Shown piece by piece: positions 62,071 through 64,000 of a stretch of 64,000 nt of DNA (its first letter is position 1; every line of letters begins with the position of its first letter). This stretch comes from Ruminococcoides intestinihominis (GTDB lineage Bacteria > Bacillota > Clostridia > Oscillospirales > Acutalibacteraceae), in assembly GCF_040096285.1 (NCBI RefSeq), contig NZ_JBBMEY010000002.1:56472-120471 (forward strand), written 5' to 3'. The translations under genes and the position numbers were made by a program. The notes under the pieces are model-generated. The model worked only from the letters and a program-made list of their open reading frames with translations, had not been told where the DNA came from and did not search any database.

Positions 62071-63447
62071 GTGGATAAAAAGCATTTTTTAGACGATAAA
62101 AAAAGAATTCATTTTATGGGAATTGGTGGTAGTGGTATGTGTCCACTAGCAGAAATTCTTTTAGCTAAAGGTTATGAAATTACAGGTTCTGACATTGCAG
62201 AGGGTGACACTTTGGAAAGAATCCGTAACTATGGCATTAAGGTATATATGGGACAAAATGCAGAGAATATTAAGGATGCAAAACCTGATGTTCTTTGCTA
62301 CACAGCAGCAATCAAGGATGACAACCCTGAACTTGTTGCAGCAAGAGAAATGGGTATTCCAACACTTGAGCGTTCAGAAATGTTAGGCATTGTAGTAAGT
62401 CACTACAAAAAGAGTGTTGCTATCAGTGGTACTCACGGCAAGACTTCTACAACAGGTATGCTAACTCAAATTCTTGTGGGTTCAAAGAAAGACCCATCAG
62501 CTATTATTGGTGGTAAGCTACCATACATTGGTGGCAACAGTCACGTTGGTAAAAGTGATATTATGGTGTGTGAAGCTTGTGAATATGTTGACTCTTTCCT
62601 ACAGTTACATCCATTTATCTCAGTTATCCTAAATATTGATGCTGACCATCTTGACTACTTCAAGAATCTTGACAACATCAAAAAGTCATTTAACAAGTTT
62701 GCTCATCAGACAAGCAACCTTGTTGTTTATAACGGTGACAATGCAAATGCTGAAGATGCACTTGAAGATGTTAACATTAAGAAGATTACATTTGGCCTTT
62801 CAATGGAAAATGACTATTATGCAACAAATATGCAAAGACATGGTGTTACTCAAAGTTATGATTTAATGTATCAAGGCGAATTTCTAACAAAGATTAACCT
62901 ATCAGTACCTGGTATTCACAATGTTTATAATTCTCTTGCAGCAATTACAGTTGCAGATTATCTTGGTGTACCAATTAAAGATATTGCAGAAAATATTGCA
63001 AAGTTCACAGGTGTACACAGAAGATTTGAATTACTGGGCAAACCAAATGGCATTACTGTTGTTGACGACTTTGCTCACCATCCAACAGAATTAACTTCTA
63101 CACTAGAAACTGCTATGGAGCTTGGCTTCAACCATGTATGGGCAGTTTTCCAACCACATACATTCAGCCGTACTGCACTATTAATGGATGACTTTGCTAA
63201 GGCTCTAAAGATTCCTGATACTGCAATTATCTCTGCTATTTTACCGGTTAGAGAAACTAACACATACAATGTTTACAACACAGATTTAGGCAAGAAAGTT
63301 CCAGGCTCAGTATGCCTTGAAACATTTGATGAAATCACTGACTACATTGTTAAGAATGCTAAAGAAGGCGACCTTGTACTAACAATGGGTGGTGGTAATG
63401 TATATATGTGTGCTAACCAAATTGTAAAGGCATTGGAAAATAAATAA
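62071..63447 (+). CDS. murC: UDP-N-acetylmuramate--L-alanine ligase
   Basis: Adds L-alanine to UDP-MurNAc in peptidoglycan synthesis. The 458-aa protein has the N-terminal UDP-binding GIGGSGMCPLAEILL, the ATP loop AISGTHGKTSTTGM, VCEACEYVDSFL, LNIDADHLDYF, GVHRRFELLG and DDFAHHPTE motifs. It starts at a GTG (62071) with AGAGGT upstream. Confidence 0.96.
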   Translation: MDKKHFLDDKKRIHFMGIGGSGMCPLAEILLAKGYEITGSDIAEGDTLERIRNYGIKVYMGQNAENIKDAKPDVLCYTAAIKDDNPELVAAREMGIPTLERSEMLGIVVSHYKKSVAISGTHGKTSTTGMLTQILVGSKKDPSAIIGGKLPYIGGNSHVGKSDIMVCEACEYVDSFLQLHPFISVILNIDADHLDYFKNLDNIKKSFNKFAHQTSNLVVYNGDNANAEDALEDVNIKKITFGLSMENDYYATNMQRHGVTQSYDLMYQGEFLTKINLSVPGIHNVYNSLAAITVADYLGVPIKDIAENIAKFTGVHRRFELLGKPNGITVVDDFAHHPTELTSTLETAMELGFNHVWAVFQPHTFSRTALLMDDFAKALKIPDTAIISAILPVRETNTYNVYNTDLGKKVPGSVCLETFDEITDYIVKNAKEGDLVLTMGGGNVYMCANQIVKALENK

Positions 63448-63451
63448 TCTG

Positions 63452-63471
63452 TAATTTCTACTATTGTAGAT
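63452..63471 (+). repeat. Solitary hairpin identical in form to the Cas12a crRNA handle
   Basis: The 20-nt TAATTTCTACTATTGTAGAT fits the mature Cas12a (Cpf1) direct-repeat handle: AATTTCTAC, a 4-nt loop (TATT) and GTAGAT. It occurs once, 5 bp after the murC stop. The longer 5' part of Cas12a repeats (GTC/GTTT ... CCTTTTT) is not seen upstream, and no second copy follows, so this is not an array. A weak murC terminator is the main alternative, but the stem has only five base pairs and a short T run. Confidence 0.5.
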
Positions 63472-63501
63472 TATTTTGTAATATGAAATGATGTGATTTT
63501 T

Positions 63502-63735
63502 ATGACAGCACTTTCTAATAAAGATATGGATAAACTAAAGGAAAAAGCCTTACAGTTACGCCCAAAAATTGATAATTTAGAATACTCTCACGGCAGAGTT
63601 GCTGAGATACTGGGTATTTCTAAAGAACACTTAATAGAAATTTATTGTGAAATGGGTTTTCCCTATTACACAATGGATATTTCAGAAGTTAAAGAAGATA
63701 TAAATACTTATAAAAGATTTTTTAAAAAAGCATAA
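63502..63735 (+). CDS. Small protein, possibly UPF0175-like
   Basis: A 77-aa soluble protein with an alpha-helical, HTH-like middle part (AEILGISKEHLIEIYCEMG) followed by MDISEVKEDINTYKRFF. The pattern loosely resembles UPF0175-type antitoxin-like proteins, but no toxin gene is next to it. The start at 63502 is chosen over the in-frame GTG at 63493; neither has a strong ribosome site. Confidence 0.55.
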   Translation: MTALSNKDMDKLKEKALQLRPKIDNLEYSHGRVAEILGISKEHLIEIYCEMGFPYYTMDISEVKEDINTYKRFFKKA

Positions 63736-63738
63736 ATT

Positions 63739-63776
63739 AAAGCTCTATGAAACTAGATTTTCATAGAGCTTTATTG
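63739..63776 (+). terminator. Terminator after the 77-aa gene
   Basis: A 13- to 14-bp stem AAAGCTCTATGAAA / TTTCATAGAGCTTT with a 6-nt loop, then TATTGTC. Confidence 0.85.
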
Positions 63777-63954
63777 TCATATTTTTTGTCTTTGATAATT
63801 TATAATCAGTATTATAAATTAGGGTTTTTCAATTTTGTCTGTGGGTAAAGGTAAGTTTGTTTTAAATTTAATTGTCTATAAAGAAAAAATTTATAGTGAG
63901 ATTATGCATTTTAAATTATATATAACTATGACTCACAGGTGTAGAGCCTTTCAA

Positions 63955-63980
63955 CAAAAGTTTTTGTTCAAAAACTTTTG
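63955..63980. repeat. Perfect 26-bp palindrome at the window end
   Basis: CAAAAGTTTTTG-TT-CAAAAACTTTTG, arms of 12 bp. No gene is visible from 63777 to 64000; the palindrome could be a terminator, a transposon end or an operator for a gene outside the window. Confidence 0.6.
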
Positions 63981-64000
63981 CATAAGTTCACATTAGATCG

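Noticed and set aside
63452..63530. CRISPR array starting at the Cas12a-like handle
   Set aside because: Only one copy is present and no second repeat follows within 100 bp; recorded as a solitary element instead.

Overview
The window reads as a chromosomal segment of an AT-rich, Gram-positive anaerobe of the Clostridia, most likely a gut Ruminococcaceae/Oscillospiraceae relative of Ruminococcus. The evidence is indirect: NfnAB, pyruvate phosphate dikinase, T-box and preQ1 riboswitches, sortase substrates with an SPVTG motif, a CotH protein ending in a type I dockerin, several alpha-glucan enzymes, and the clostridial gene order glmU-prs-pth-mfd. No rRNA or tRNA gene and no multi-repeat CRISPR array was noticed. 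Host genes that look highly expressed strongly favour the leucine codon CTA.

Layout. 1-3.4 kb: 3' end of ptsI, then nfnA-nfnB. 3.5-7 kb (minus): a cell-surface cluster (sortase substrate, class B sortase, LCP ligase, small membrane protein, secreted beta-repeat protein). 7.1-10.1 kb: hisC-hisD-hisB. 10.2-13.3 kb: dockerin/CotH protein. 13.9-21.2 kb: complete F-type ATP synthase operon (atpB-E-F-H-A-G-D-C), in which atpE encodes five fused c-subunit hairpins. 21.6-25.2 kb: ferredoxin-type aldo/keto reductase, MscS channel, small protein, GH13 amylase. 25.4-29 kb: lipoprotein, a preQ1-I riboswitch controlling a radical SAM protein plus a YhhQ-type transporter (probable queuine salvage), and a purine permease. 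29-36.5 kb (plus): esterase lipoprotein, T-box-controlled ilvA-ridA, alcohol dehydrogenase, Nudix protein, GH31 glucosidase. 36.5-44.9 kb (minus): glmU-like, prs, pth, mfd, foldase-like lipoprotein, membrane protein. 45.2-47.8 kb: ppdK. 47.9-53.8 kb (minus): DUF11 protein, lipoproteins (one frameshifted), glgB with a lysine-rich tail, a TetR regulator, and an ATC-hydrolase-like gene split by an in-frame TAG.

54-57.4 kb is an accessory island: a 52-aa ORF, a DUF262/HNH-type protein, a one-TM protein and a DUF697 GTPase in one tight operon with codon use unlike the neighbours; it is a candidate defence module. 57.4-64 kb: two RNA uracil methyltransferase paralogues, an HPP-like membrane protein, a RelB/RelE-type toxin-antitoxin pair with a palindromic promoter, murC, and a small gene. 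Between murC and that small gene lies one copy of a 20-nt sequence identical in form to the Cas12a crRNA handle.

The strongest points for follow-up are the pentameric c subunit, the 54-57 kb island, the solitary Cas12a-type handle, and the riboswitch-controlled queuine salvage operon.
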